From: Paracoccus saliphilus
GTDB taxonomy: Bacteria > Pseudomonadota > Alphaproteobacteria > Rhodobacterales > Rhodobacteraceae
Direction: 5' to 3'
Length of the DNA stretch: 64,000 nt
Assembly (NCBI RefSeq): GCF_028553805.1
Contig: NZ_CP067140.1
Location: forward strand, 1 to 64,000
Shown: positions 1-11,546 of the stretch, in pieces
Layout: each line of letters starts with the position of its first letter
Numbering within the stretch: the stretch's first letter is position 1
Made by a program: the position numbers and the translations under genes
Notes under the pieces: model-generated
Told to the model about the DNA's origin: nothing
Databases searched by the model: none
The model's input: the letters and a program-made list of their open reading frames with translations, nothing else

Positions 1-1374
1 ATGGATGAAATTTGGGGGCAAGCATGTATCAAACTGGAAAAATCCGTCGGGCCGAATAACTTCAATCACTGGATCAAGCCCCTTCGTCTGACCGCCCTAG
101 AAGAAGGCGTGGCGCGATTTTCCAGCCCCACGCGATTTATTTCCGATTGGGTGAGCCGTCATTTCGCAGATGACATCATGGGTGAGCTTTCGCGCCACGG
201 CCAACACATCGAACGGCTGCGTTTCGAAGTTATCCCGCAAGAGGGGAATCAATCTCGTCCCGCTAACGAAAAGAATGGTTCCCGTCCGGCAACGGCGAAG
301 GAGGCTCGGGATGTGGCCGATGCGGGCCGGCCAGAACTTGGTGCACCGCTGGACCCGCGTTTCACCTTTGGCAATTTCGTTGTCGGCAAGCCCAACGAGT
401 TGGCGCATGCTGCCGCCCGTCGCGTGTCCGAGGGTGGTCCGGTCGGCTTCAACCCGCTTTTCCTCTATGGGGGCGTGGGTTTGGGCAAGACCCATTTGAT
501 GCATGCGATTGCACATGATTACCAGCAACACGACCCCTCGGCGCGCGTGCTGTACCTGTCAGCAGAGCAGTTCATGTATCGTTTTGTGCAAGCACTGCGC
601 GAAAGCACGATCATGGATTTCAAGGGCATGTTCCGGAACGTGAACATGCTGATGGTGGATGATGTCCAGTTCATTGCCGGAAAGGACAGCACACAGGAAG
701 AATTCTTCCACACTTTCAATGCATTGGTAGACCAAGGCAAGCAGATCGTCATCTCGGCTGATCGTACGCCGGCGGAAATCAAGGGTCTTGAAGAGCGGAT
801 CAAGTCACGTCTTTCCTGCGGCCTGATCGTCGACCTGCATCCCACCACTTACGAGTTGCGGCTTGGCATCCTGCAAGCCAAGACCGAGGTGTTTCGTCAC
901 CAACAACCGGATTTGCAGATCGGCAACGGTGTTCTGGAATTCCTTGCAAATCGAATCACCACGAATGTCCGTGTGCTTGAAGGCGCGCTTCAACGGCTGT
1001 TCGCCCATGCCAGCCTTCTGCGCCGCGAGATCACGCTGGAAGTCGCCCAAGAATGCCTGACGGATATCCTGCGCACCAATGACCGCAAGATCTCGATTGA
1101 CGATATACAGCGCAAGGTGGCAGAGCATTACAATATCCGCCTTGCCGACATGATGGGCCCCAAGCGGGCGCGGAACGTGGCGCGCCCGCGTCAGATCGCG
1201 ATGTACCTGTCGAAACAGCTGACCAATCGCTCGCTACCCGAGATCGGTCGCAGGTTCGGCGGGCGGGATCATACCACCATCATGCATGGCGTTCGCAAGA
1301 TCGAGGAGCTGGCGGGCGAGGACCTTGGACTGGCCGAGGATATCGCCCTGCTCAGACGGCAACTTGAAGCTTGA
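1..1374 (+). CDS. dnaA: Chromosomal replication initiator protein DnaA
   Basis: Binds DnaA boxes at the origin and melts it to start replication. The 457-residue product has the full family layout: N-terminal helicase-loading domain, a variable linker around residues 80-115, an AAA+ core with Walker A GVGLGKTH (about 158-165) and Walker B VDDVQF (about 219-224), and a C-terminal DNA-binding domain with the signature GGRDHTTIMHG (about 420-430). Length is normal for alphaproteobacteria. The ATG is the first base of the window, so its promoter and any origin sequence upstream cannot be seen. It is followed on the same strand by dnaN, recF and gyrB, the classic replication order. Confidence 0.98.
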   Translation: MDEIWGQACIKLEKSVGPNNFNHWIKPLRLTALEEGVARFSSPTRFISDWVSRHFADDIMGELSRHGQHIERLRFEVIPQEGNQSRPANEKNGSRPATAKEARDVADAGRPELGAPLDPRFTFGNFVVGKPNELAHAAARRVSEGGPVGFNPLFLYGGVGLGKTHLMHAIAHDYQQHDPSARVLYLSAEQFMYRFVQALRESTIMDFKGMFRNVNMLMVDDVQFIAGKDSTQEEFFHTFNALVDQGKQIVISADRTPAEIKGLEERIKSRLSCGLIVDLHPTTYELRLGILQAKTEVFRHQQPDLQIGNGVLEFLANRITTNVRVLEGALQRLFAHASLLRREITLEVAQECLTDILRTNDRKISIDDIQRKVAEHYNIRLADMMGPKRARNVARPRQIAMYLSKQLTNRSLPEIGRRFGGRDHTTIMHGVRKIEELAGEDLGLAEDIALLRRQLEA

Positions 1375-1473
1375 AACTGACAGCTCAATGAAATCCTTGT
1401 GACCGTCACGGCAGGCGGTTACAAATCAGGTCCGAGAAATGGGCCGGTTGGCCTGAAGGGACAGGGAAGAGCG

Positions 1474-2592
1474 ATGAAATTCTCGATTGAGCGCGCCGTT
1501 CTGGTCAAAGCCGTATCGCAGGCCCAATCGGTCGTTGAGCGGCGCAACACGATTCCCATTCTGGCCAATGTCCTGATCGAAGCGACGCCTGACGGTGTCA
1601 GCTTTCGTGCCACCGACCTGGATGTCGAGGTGGTGGATCGCGCGGTTGCCCAAGTGGAACGACCGGGCGCAACCACGGTTAGTGCCATCATGTTGAATGA
1701 GATCGCCCGGAAACTGCCTGATGGTGCCTTGGTGCAGATCACCTCGGACGACGCGGCGGGACGACTGACCGTCGAGGCGGGCCGGTCGAATTTCAACCTG
1801 GCCACGCTTCCACGCGAGGATTTTCCGGTTCTGGCTGCGACGGAATACAGCGCCAATTTCACAGCTTCGGCATCGGTCCTGCGACGCCTTTTCGACAAGG
1901 CGAAATTCGCGATATCGACCGAAGAGACCCGCTATTACCTCAATGGCGTTTACATGCATGTGGCGGAATCCGAAGATGGTCCGATGCTGCGTTGCGTGGC
2001 GACCGACGGGCATCGTCTGGCGCGTATCGATGCGGCGTTGCCCGATGGCGCTGCGGAGTTGCCGGGTGTCATCGTGCCACGCAAGACGGTGGGTGAGCTG
2101 CGCAAGCTCTTGGACGACGACGAGGCCGATATTGCGGTTTCCGTCAGCGAGACCAAGATCCGCTTTGCCACGGCCGATATCACGCTGACCTCGAAGGTCA
2201 TCGACGGCACCTTCCCGGACTATTCCCGCGTCATTCCCTCGAACAACACCCGTAAGCTCGAGGTCGATGCGAGTGATTTCGCGCGCGCCGTGGATCGTGT
2301 GGCGACCGTCAGCAGCGAACGCTCACGCGCCGTCAAGCTGTCACTGGAGTCAGACCGGCTGGTTCTCTCGGTGAATGCGCCTGATTCCGGTGCAGCCGAG
2401 GAAGAGCTTATCGTGGCTTATTCCGACGAACCGCTGGAGATCGGTTTCAATGCCAAGTATCTGCAGGAGATCGCCAGCCAGGTCGATCGTGACAACGCCG
2501 TATTCATGTTCAACAGCTCGGGCGATGCCGCGCTGATCCGTGAAGGCAGCGATCAAAGCGCGATCTATGTCGTCATGCCGATGCGGGTGTGA
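1474..2592 (+). CDS. dnaN: DNA polymerase III sliding clamp, beta subunit
   Basis: Forms the dimeric ring that tethers DNA polymerase III to DNA. The 372-residue product begins MKFSIERAVLVKAVSQAQ and ends in the typical YVVMPMRV tail, matching the family over its whole length with three clamp folds. The reading frame is open further upstream to 1399, but the ATG at 1474 sits behind a purine-rich AGGGAAGAG site and gives the family N-terminus, so it was chosen. It lies 99 bp after dnaA, and its stop overlaps the recF GTG start by 4 nt, implying translational coupling. Confidence 0.97.
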   Translation: MKFSIERAVLVKAVSQAQSVVERRNTIPILANVLIEATPDGVSFRATDLDVEVVDRAVAQVERPGATTVSAIMLNEIARKLPDGALVQITSDDAAGRLTVEAGRSNFNLATLPREDFPVLAATEYSANFTASASVLRRLFDKAKFAISTEETRYYLNGVYMHVAESEDGPMLRCVATDGHRLARIDAALPDGAAELPGVIVPRKTVGELRKLLDDDEADIAVSVSETKIRFATADITLTSKVIDGTFPDYSRVIPSNNTRKLEVDASDFARAVDRVATVSSERSRAVKLSLESDRLVLSVNAPDSGAAEEELIVAYSDEPLEIGFNAKYLQEIASQVDRDNAVFMFNSSGDAALIREGSDQSAIYVVMPMRV

Positions 2593-3668
2593 CGGTATCG
2601 AAGCTGTCGTTGGCGCAGTTCCGGTCCTGGCCGCGTTTGGATCTGGAACTCGATCAGCGGCCTCTGGCGATTTTTGGTCCAAACGGTTCGGGCAAGACCA
2701 ATATACTGGAAGCCGTGTCGATGTTGGCCCCCGGCCGCGGGCTTCGGGCGGCTCCTGCCCTCGATCAGGCAAGGCAAGGACGAGATTCCGGTTGGCGAAT
2801 CCGGGCACGCATCGGGGATCATGAGGTTGAGATCACCGCGCCGCCCGGTCAATCTCGTGGAGTTCTGATCGATGACAAGCAGGTGCCGCAAACGGCATTG
2901 GGGCGACTGCTTCGGGTGATCTGGCTGGTCCCGGCCATGGATCGGCTCTGGACCGATGCGCCTGAAACGCGGCGCAGGTTCATGGACCGGATCACGCTCA
3001 GCTTGTTTCCCGATCATGCCGATCATGCGCTTGGCTATGACAAGGCCATGCGTGAACGGAACCGGTTGCTGAAGGATCAGGTGACCGACCCCGGTTGGTA
3101 TCGTGCGCTCGAGGCGCAGATGGCCACGGCGGGTGCTGCCCTCACCCGCAACCGGCAGGCGGCACTCGAAAGGATCATGGCGGCGCAACATCAAGACATG
3201 ACCGGGTTTCCCGCTGCAACCATGACGCTGATGCCCGGAGAGGGACAAGCCGACGATCCGGACGAAGAGAGCATCGCCGCACGATTGGCCGCTATGCGGT
3301 CGCGTGATCTGGCGGCGGGGCGCAGTTTGACCGGCCCGCACCGCGCTGATCTTGGTGCGCATTGGGGCCCTCAGGAAATGCCCGCCGCATTGTCTTCTAC
3401 CGGCGAGCAGAAGGCGCTGCTGCTGTCGCTGATGCTGGCCAATGCCCGTGCCCTATCGGATCAGCCGGTGGTCCTGTTGCTGGACGAGGTCGCCGCGCAT
3501 CTCGACGCCGATCGGCGCGCGGCATTGTATGACCAGATCGCGTCCATGCCCGCACAGACATTGTTGACCGGGACAGGCCCGGAATTATTCACCGATTTCG
3601 GTGCAAGGGCGCGAAGGCTGTCGGTTTGTAAAGATGGTGGCGCCTCCAGCGCCGAGGAGGTGCAATGA
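2589..3668 (+). CDS. recF: DNA replication and repair protein RecF
   Basis: SMC-like ATPase that helps load RecA at single-strand gaps. The 359-residue product shows Walker A GPNGSGKTN (about 30-38), an ABC-type signature region with STGEQKALLL (about 270) and Walker B VVLLLDEVAAHLD (about 294-306). The start is GTG, read in the overlap with the dnaN stop (GTGA). The 3' end overlaps the next gene by an ATGA junction. Length and position between dnaN and gyrB are as expected. Confidence 0.96.
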   Translation: MTVSKLSLAQFRSWPRLDLELDQRPLAIFGPNGSGKTNILEAVSMLAPGRGLRAAPALDQARQGRDSGWRIRARIGDHEVEITAPPGQSRGVLIDDKQVPQTALGRLLRVIWLVPAMDRLWTDAPETRRRFMDRITLSLFPDHADHALGYDKAMRERNRLLKDQVTDPGWYRALEAQMATAGAALTRNRQAALERIMAAQHQDMTGFPAATMTLMPGEGQADDPDEESIAARLAAMRSRDLAAGRSLTGPHRADLGAHWGPQEMPAALSSTGEQKALLLSLMLANARALSDQPVVLLLDEVAAHLDADRRAALYDQIASMPAQTLLTGTGPELFTDFGARARRLSVCKDGGASSAEEVQ

Positions 3669-4300
3669 CGCTGCAAGCAGAGTCAATCTGGCTTTATGCC
3701 ATTGCGATGATCGGGATCTGGTTCACACCCGGACCGGTCTGGGTGGCGATCATCGCGCGGGCACTGGCCTCGGGCTTCAGAGGGGTATGGCCCTTGGCGA
3801 TCGGAGTTGCCATAGGTGATGCGATATGGCCGCTGATCGCGATTTTCGGTTTGGCCGTGATCGTTTCCCAAAACGCCATGATGATCGAGGCGATGCGTTG
3901 GGTCGCCGCAGCGGTTTTTATCGGCATGGGCGTCATGTTGTTGCGAAAGGCATCGCAGCCGGTGGAGCGCGACTCTCGTCTGACCCGCAGCGGCACATGG
4001 GCTGGATTCTCGGCAGGACTGTTGGCCATTGCCGGAAACCCCAAGGCGGCGTTGTTCTATGTTGGCGTGCTACCTGGTTTTTTTGATGTCACGCAGCTGA
4101 CCGGCCTGGATGTCACGACCATTGTGGTCATGTCCTGTGTGATCCCCTTCTGCCTTAATCTCGGCATGGGAGGGGCTATCGCCGCTGCTCGTTCAAGACT
4201 GTCCAGCCCGACCGGTTTAAGGCGAATGAATCTGGTCTCGGGCGGGTTATTGATCGCGGTCGGTTGCGTGATCGGGTTTGGACAGATGCTGGCCGGCTGA
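3665..4300 (+). CDS. LysE/RhtB-family amino acid exporter
   Basis: Predicted inner-membrane efflux protein for amino acids or derivatives. The 211-residue product is almost entirely hydrophobic, with about six membrane segments, and has the family N-terminal pattern WFTPGPVWVAIIARAL and a central GNPKAALFY motif near residue 120. Its ATG overlaps the recF stop by 4 nt, so it is probably translated from the same transcript although its role is unrelated to replication. The substrate cannot be told from sequence. Confidence 0.87.
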   Translation: MTLQAESIWLYAIAMIGIWFTPGPVWVAIIARALASGFRGVWPLAIGVAIGDAIWPLIAIFGLAVIVSQNAMMIEAMRWVAAAVFIGMGVMLLRKASQPVERDSRLTRSGTWAGFSAGLLAIAGNPKAALFYVGVLPGFFDVTQLTGLDVTTIVVMSCVIPFCLNLGMGGAIAAARSRLSSPTGLRRMNLVSGGLLIAVGCVIGFGQMLAG

Positions 4301-4391
4301 ACCCGGCCGAAGAGTTGGAAAAAACCGTGTGTTTGCCGTGACTTTTCCTTCGCGAATGACTATATCGTCATCAAGTTGATAGGAACGATAG

Positions 4392-6833
<2,442 letters not shown>

Positions 6834-7015
6834 CGACCCGGAGATTCGGGTGTGGTATATCTGCTGCATTCGACGGCGTATTCATGCCGGTGAGCAAATA
6901 TGCCGTTAATGTCAGATTGCAATTTGCATCTACGGGGCGTTATCTGCGCTTACCCTGCCGACATGTTTGCTGGAATTGCGTTGCATGCGGCACCCTAGAG
7001 TATTGGAGATTCGAA

Positions 7016-7753
7016 ATGCGTGGAAAGATTCTTGCCACGGTCTGTGCTGTTTCAAGCGTTACATTTATGGTTGGTGGTGTAGCATATGCTGGTGGCTATG
7101 TTGCCCCCGTTATCGAAGAAGCCCCGGTGGTTGTTGAGCCGACTCCGGTTTCCGATTGGGCTGGTGCATATGTCGGCGGATCACTGGGCTATGCGTTCGG
7201 CGGCGATGATGTTATCGGGCTTGAGAGTAGCGACGGGAGCGAGCGTGCCACTGATCTCGGCGAAGCCGACATTAAAGGCGTTAATGGCGGGCTTCATGCG
7301 GGTTATCGCTGGCAGAGGGACAACTGGGTCTTTGGCCCCGAGCTGGGTATCGAAGGCGGTAGCGTCGATGGAAGCGACAGTTTCAACGCACTCGGGATGG
7401 ATCGGGAACTCGAATCCAAGCTGAACTATCTGGTGTCGCTGCGGATGAAGACCGGCTATGCCGTGAACCCGGAAACGCTGGTTTACGGAACCTTTGGTGT
7501 CGCCCATGGCGATTTTGACTATAAACTGTCGGATGCGAACGCTTCCTACACGGAAGGTTTCTCCGATACCGGCGTCACGGCGGGGCTGGGCGTTGAGCGC
7601 AAGCTGAACGAACGCCTGTCGATGTTTGCCGAGTGGGAATATCGGCACTTTGAAAAGACCGCTGTCACCTTTGCAACGGATGGCGGCGATCTGGTTTCTC
7701 AGGCAACTCCGAAGCACCATAATATCAAGGTCGGTGTGAACTATCGCTTCTGA
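7016..7753 (+). CDS. Outer-membrane beta-barrel protein (OmpA/Omp25-like)
   Basis: Predicted small eight-stranded outer-membrane barrel. The 245-residue product starts MRGKILATVCAVSSV with a signal peptide probably cleaved after AYA (about 26), then an acidic proline/valine linker (EEAPVVVEPTPVSDW), and repeated amphipathic strands beginning AGAYVGGSLGYAFGG and ending in the aromatic terminus VGVNYRF typical of Omp85-inserted barrels. The frame is open from 6884, but the ATG at 7016, 8 nt after a GGAG site, gives the signal peptide. Its exact role (structural or adhesive) cannot be assigned. A strong terminator follows. Confidence 0.82.
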   Translation: MRGKILATVCAVSSVTFMVGGVAYAGGYVAPVIEEAPVVVEPTPVSDWAGAYVGGSLGYAFGGDDVIGLESSDGSERATDLGEADIKGVNGGLHAGYRWQRDNWVFGPELGIEGGSVDGSDSFNALGMDRELESKLNYLVSLRMKTGYAVNPETLVYGTFGVAHGDFDYKLSDANASYTEGFSDTGVTAGLGVERKLNERLSMFAEWEYRHFEKTAVTFATDGGDLVSQATPKHHNIKVGVNYRF

Positions 7754-7778
7754 TAGACCGAAATTGCAAGAATTCGGG

Positions 7779-7810
7779 GGCCGGCAGATATAACCTGCCG
7801 GCCTTTTCTT
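7779..7810 (+). terminator. Rho-independent terminator after the outer-membrane barrel gene
   Basis: Perfect 9-bp stem (arms GGCCGGCAG at 7779-7787 and CTGCCGGCC at 7795-7803) with a 7-nt loop, followed directly by a T-rich run. It sits 25 bp after the stop codon on the same strand. Confidence 0.85.
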
Positions 7811-7844
7811 TACATTTACCTGTACATTGGCTTCGATTCGTCTG

Positions 7845-8306
7845 TCATGGCAATCGAAACGGGCGGCCCTCGAATATGGTCTCCATCGAGAACACGCCTG
7901 TGACACGTTCAAGGTTCATATCTTCGATCAGCGCCTTGTAGCATCGATCATAGCCGCTCATCGATGTTGTCACCAGCTTGGCCATATAATCCCATTCGCC
8001 GCCGATCCTGTGAAATTCAGTAATCTCCGGTATCGACTCGACGCGGGCGCGAAAGCGACGGGCCCAAGCATCATCGTGATGTCGGGTGCGAATCATCACG
8101 AACACGGTCAAATGCAGTCCGGCGCCTGCTGCATTGATGATCGCGCGGCTTCCCTGCAGAATCCCGGCTTCGGTCAGTTTTTGTAGCCTCCGCCAACAGG
8201 CGTTCTGTGACAATCCGATTCGCTCTGCCAATTCACGCTGCGACAGAGAAGCATCCTGTTGCAAAGCCTCCAGGATATGGTGGTCAATATTGTCTAAATG
8301 AAGCAT
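7845..8306 (-). CDS. Lrp/AsnC-family transcriptional regulator
   Basis: Small feast/famine regulator: an N-terminal winged helix (LDNIDHHILEALQQDASLSQ, then ELAERIGLSQNACWRRLQKL as recognition region) and a C-terminal RAM/AsnC effector domain (LTVFVMIRT... through EGRPFRLP). Length, 153 residues, is normal. The start at 8306 gives the family N-terminus MLHLDNID; an ATG at 8318 and a TTG at 8327 are alternatives and no ribosome site clearly decides. It is divergent from the class V aminotransferase gene with about 100 bp between them, and Lrp-type regulators commonly control a divergent amino-acid gene, so that gene is its likely target (inference). Confidence 0.9.
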   Translation of the reverse strand: MLHLDNIDHHILEALQQDASLSQRELAERIGLSQNACWRRLQKLTEAGILQGSRAIINAAGAGLHLTVFVMIRTRHHDDAWARRFRARVESIPEITEFHRIGGEWDYMAKLVTTSMSGYDRCYKALIEDMNLERVTGVFSMETIFEGRPFRLP

Positions 8307-8408
8307 AGTGGCAATCATTTGACCCAATTAATAATAAAAAACAAGGTAAAAGCTAAGCGTCTTCCACGATGCGCTGTGTCATTCTAGGAAATAAGACGGA
8401 GGTGACAT

Positions 8409-9797
8409 GTGAGCTTATTTGCTAGATTTCGGGAAGGTTTGGATAATGTCCGCGCCTTACATGACGGGTTAATCGGTCGCGATGCGATGGTTCCCGGTCC
8501 ATTCGGTCCACACCGGTTGATCTATGCTGATTACGTCGCCTCGGGGCGCGCCCTGCATCAGGTCGAAAAGACCATCATTGAAGAGGTGCTACCTTGGTAT
8601 GCCAACAGTCATACCGAGGCCAGCCATTGCGGCGGCATGATGACTCGCCTGAGACGAGCAGCGCGAGCCGAGATCCTGCATTGCACCGGTGGCGGGGACG
8701 AGCATGCTGTTCTTTTTACCGGTTCCGGAGCGACCGCGGGGTTGAACCGATTGGTTCATGTCTTCGGTGTCGGGCCGGGGTGGACGGTATTGATCGGTCC
8801 ATATGAACATCACTCCAATATCCTGCCTTGGCGGGAAAGCGGCGCCAGGGTGGTCGAGATACCCGAGGCACAGGCAGGCGGCCCCGATCTATCGGCAATC
8901 CGGACGGAACTTGACCGTGGAGGACCAATCTTCGGCGCATTCTCGGCAGCCTCCAATGTCACTGGAGTGGTAACTGACGTCGCTGCGGTGACACGGCTGA
9001 TGAAAGATCGCGGTGCCAAAATCCTGTGGGACTATGCGGGGGGAGCGCCCTATCTGCCCATCGACATGAGCCTGGGAATGGACGCCGTTGTCACCTCCCC
9101 CCATAAGTTCATTGGTGGGCCGGGGGCGTCCGGGGTAACGATCCTGCGCAGGGATTCGGTGGTGGCATCACGACCAACCCAACCGGGAGGCGGCACGGTT
9201 CGCTTCGTCAATTCTCAGGGGCAGGATTATGCGTTGACCGTGGAGGCAAGAGAGGAAAGCGGAACGCCCAATGTGATCGGCGACATTCGAGCGGCGATGG
9301 TCTTCGCCTTGAAAGATGCGATAGGGCAGAAGCAAATCGATACAATCCATTCCCGCTGGCAGGACAAGGCGGCGCGCTTGAATACCGTTGCCGAGTTGCA
9401 GATGCTTGGGCATCCGACGGCGGCGCGGCTGCCGATCCTTGCTTTTCGAATCCGCGATGGCCAGGGCGGGTTCATCCACCAGCAACTTGCGACCCGAATG
9501 CTGTCGGATCTTTACGGGGTTCAGGCGCGCGGCGGCTGCGCTTGTGCCGGGCCATATGTCCATCGGCTGCTGGAAATAGATGAGGAATCGTCGACTCAGC
9601 TGCGCTCCGCAATCCTGCGCGGCGAGGAAATTCAAAAACCCGGTTTCGTGCGCCTGAATTTGTGCTGGGCTGCCCCCGAGGATGAGATCGACATGATCCT
9701 TGATGCTGTTTGCGATCTGGCAAGCAATGCGTCGCGCTATGCGGACCAATATTCCTGCGATCCAGCGACGGCGATATTCAGCCCGGTCGCGGCGTGA
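8409..9797 (+). CDS. PLP-dependent class V aminotransferase / cysteine desulfurase-like enzyme
   Basis: Fold-type I PLP enzyme of the NifS/SufS superfamily, 462 residues. The Schiff-base lysine lies in TSPHKFIGGPG (K about 233), preceded by the PLP-binding aspartate region ILWDYAGGAPY (about 208-218); a cysteine-rich RGGCACAGPY segment (about 374-383) sits where desulfurases carry their catalytic cysteine. There is no nearby suf or isc gene, so it need not serve Fe-S assembly; acting on cysteine, selenocysteine or a related amino acid is possible. The start is GTG, well placed after a GGAGGT site at 8398-8403. Divergent from an Lrp-type regulator. Confidence 0.83.
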   Translation: MSLFARFREGLDNVRALHDGLIGRDAMVPGPFGPHRLIYADYVASGRALHQVEKTIIEEVLPWYANSHTEASHCGGMMTRLRRAARAEILHCTGGGDEHAVLFTGSGATAGLNRLVHVFGVGPGWTVLIGPYEHHSNILPWRESGARVVEIPEAQAGGPDLSAIRTELDRGGPIFGAFSAASNVTGVVTDVAAVTRLMKDRGAKILWDYAGGAPYLPIDMSLGMDAVVTSPHKFIGGPGASGVTILRRDSVVASRPTQPGGGTVRFVNSQGQDYALTVEAREESGTPNVIGDIRAAMVFALKDAIGQKQIDTIHSRWQDKAARLNTVAELQMLGHPTAARLPILAFRIRDGQGGFIHQQLATRMLSDLYGVQARGGCACAGPYVHRLLEIDEESSTQLRSAILRGEEIQKPGFVRLNLCWAAPEDEIDMILDAVCDLASNASRYADQYSCDPATAIFSPVAA

Positions 9798-10502
9798 TCA
9801 TCCCGTGCAAACCGGAGGGCGGGCATTGCGTTTGGACGCATATTCGCGGACCAGCGCAACACGATGAGGACGAAAGCTGTCGCCCGTGGCGCGCAACGCT
9901 TCGATGCGATTGACGTGGAAGATGCGAAAATCCATGCGCAAACGGCAATAGGCAAGAAGCATCAATGTGTGCTGTGAATACGACAGGCCAAGCGGCCAGA
10001 TAGAGCGGCGCGAAGCTGCGCCCTTGAGATCGACATAGTCTATTTCAAGCTCCGTCTCATCCCAGCATCCCGCACGAATCACGGCAAGGTCAATGCGGGG
10101 TGGCACGCGTTCGGGGCCGGCGTCGAAGCTGCGCATTACGGCGTGTAAAGCCTGCCGTGACTGACGCTCGGGCAGCGTGGCGATGATGCGAGCGAGCGCG
10201 TCATGCGCTGCCGAGGTCAAGTCGGGATCACCAATGCGCCCGAGCGCATCTACCGCCAGCCGCAGCGCTTCGATCTCGAGCCGCGAGAAGCTTTGCGGCG
10301 GCAGCGCAGGATCCTCGGTCAGGGTATAACCCAACCCGGCTTCGCCATCGATCAGGGCTCCACCGGCCCTCAGCGTTGCGATGTCACGATAAAGCTGACG
10401 CTGTGAAACACCGGTTTCCTCCGCCAATCTGATTGCGGTGACCGGTGCCGGCAGGCGACGCAGCAGATCCATCAAGCGCATCAGGCGATCGGTTCGGGCC
10501 AT
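9798..10502 (-). CDS. YafY-type transcriptional regulator (HTH-11 plus WYL domain)
   Basis: 234-residue regulator with an N-terminal helix-turn-helix (residues about 5-55, TAIRLAEETGVSQRQLYRDI) and a C-terminal WYL-type ligand-sensing region (about 140-205, with the ELEIDYVDLKG and RSIWPLGLSY segments typical of the family). Its start is 64 bp from the divergent glutathione S-transferase gene, which is its probable target; this pairing is common in Rhodobacteraceae. The 3' end abuts the aminotransferase stop, convergent with no gap. Confidence 0.87.
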   Translation of the reverse strand: MARTDRLMRLMDLLRRLPAPVTAIRLAEETGVSQRQLYRDIATLRAGGALIDGEAGLGYTLTEDPALPPQSFSRLEIEALRLAVDALGRIGDPDLTSAAHDALARIIATLPERQSRQALHAVMRSFDAGPERVPPRIDLAVIRAGCWDETELEIDYVDLKGAASRRSIWPLGLSYSQHTLMLLAYCRLRMDFRIFHVNRIEALRATGDSFRPHRVALVREYASKRNARPPVCTG

Positions 10503-10566
10503 GCTGCCTCTTTTTGTCAGTGGGCTTCCGTTAATTCTTGGCCATCATTTGCCAAGGAGACAACCC

Positions 10567-11163
10567 ATGCCGACTCTTTATCATGCTCCCAACAGCCGCT
10601 CGACCTCCATCGTCCAGCTCGTCGAAGAAATGGGGCTGACCGATCAGATCGATATCGTCACAGTCACCATCGCCCGGCAAGACGGCTCGGGCGGTCGTGA
10701 TCCCCAGAATCCGCATCCCGAAGGCAAGGTACCATATCTGGTGAATGAGAAAGATCATATCCGGGAACGTGGCGCGATCATCACATATCTGACCGACATG
10801 TTCCCGGAAAGCGGGCTCGGCCGCTCTGCCGGTGATCCGCAGCGCGGGGAGTATCTGACATGGTTATTCTACTATCAGGGAGTTATCGAGCCCGTCGCTA
10901 TCCTACATTTCGCACAGCTCAGCCATCCTGCCATCGAGGCGTCACTGCGCGATTATGACACCATGCTGACGCGGTTGGACGAGGTGCTTGTCAAGCAACC
11001 TTACCTTCTGGGCGAAAGTTTCAGCGCGGTTGACCTGCTCTGCTCCGGGCCCTTCGCCTGGTTTGGCGATCAAATGCCATCGACTCCGGCCATCGACGCA
11101 TGGGTTGCGCGCTGCCAGGATCGAGAAGCTGCACGGAGGGTTCAAGCCAAGGACAATTCCTGA
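10567..11163 (+). CDS. Glutathione S-transferase family protein
   Basis: Predicted cytosolic GST, 198 residues. An N-terminal thioredoxin-like domain begins MPTLYHAPNSRSTSIVQLVE, with HPEGKVPYLV (about 49-58) and the glutathione-binding ERGAIITYL (about 65-73); the helical C-terminal domain carries the LLGESFSAVDLLCSGPFAW N-capping box. The frame is open from 10438, but the ATG at 10567 follows CCAAGGAGACAACCC, a strong ribosome site, and matches family starts. The substrate is unknown. Divergent from a YafY-type regulator. Confidence 0.9.
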   Translation: MPTLYHAPNSRSTSIVQLVEEMGLTDQIDIVTVTIARQDGSGGRDPQNPHPEGKVPYLVNEKDHIRERGAIITYLTDMFPESGLGRSAGDPQRGEYLTWLFYYQGVIEPVAILHFAQLSHPAIEASLRDYDTMLTRLDEVLVKQPYLLGESFSAVDLLCSGPFAWFGDQMPSTPAIDAWVARCQDREAARRVQAKDNS

Positions 11164-11180
11164 ACGAGAGCCGCCGCTCT

Positions 11181-11215
11181 CAAAAGCAGACCCCCGAGGC
11201 ATTGCCGCGGGGGTC
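11181..11215 (-). terminator. Rho-independent terminator of rpsU
   Basis: 8-bp stem (GACCCCCG 11189-11196 with CGGGGGTC 11208-11215). Read on the minus strand it is followed by TGCTTTTGAG, so it terminates rpsU; it lies between the convergent GST and rpsU genes. Confidence 0.75.
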
Positions 11216-11240
11216 GCTGAATACGCGTGATCGCGTCGTC

Positions 11241-11447
11241 TTACAGTGCGCCTTCGCGCTGTGCCTTTTTACGGGCCAGCTTGCGGGCGCGACGAACGGC
11301 CTCGGCCTTTTCACGGGCTTTCTTGACCGACGGCTTCTCGAAATGTTGCCGAAGCTTCATCTCGCGGAAGACACCTTCGCGCTGAAGTTTCTTTTTCAGA
11401 GCACGAAGCGCCTGTTCGACATTGTTGTCGCGAACATTGACCTGCAT
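11241..11447 (-). CDS. rpsU: 30S ribosomal protein S21
   Basis: 68-residue basic protein beginning [20 protein letters not shown] and ending in a lysine/arginine-rich tail ([12 protein letters not shown]), the full family pattern. It helps initiation by the 30S subunit. Divergent from coq9 with 99 bp between, an arrangement I know from other Rhodobacteraceae. A purine-rich AGGAAGGTGGTGA lies upstream of the ATG, and a hairpin terminator follows the stop. Confidence 0.97.
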   Translation of the reverse strand: MQVNVRDNNVEQALRALKKKLQREGVFREMKLRQHFEKPSVKKAREKAEAVRRARKLARKKAQREGAL

Positions 11448-11546
11448 GTGGTTGTCACCACCTTCCTAGGTTAGAGTTGATCTGATTGCAGGAGGCGTTC
11501 TTCTAGCAGCGAAGAGCACCCTTGTCCAGATAAAGGCCCGGAAACC

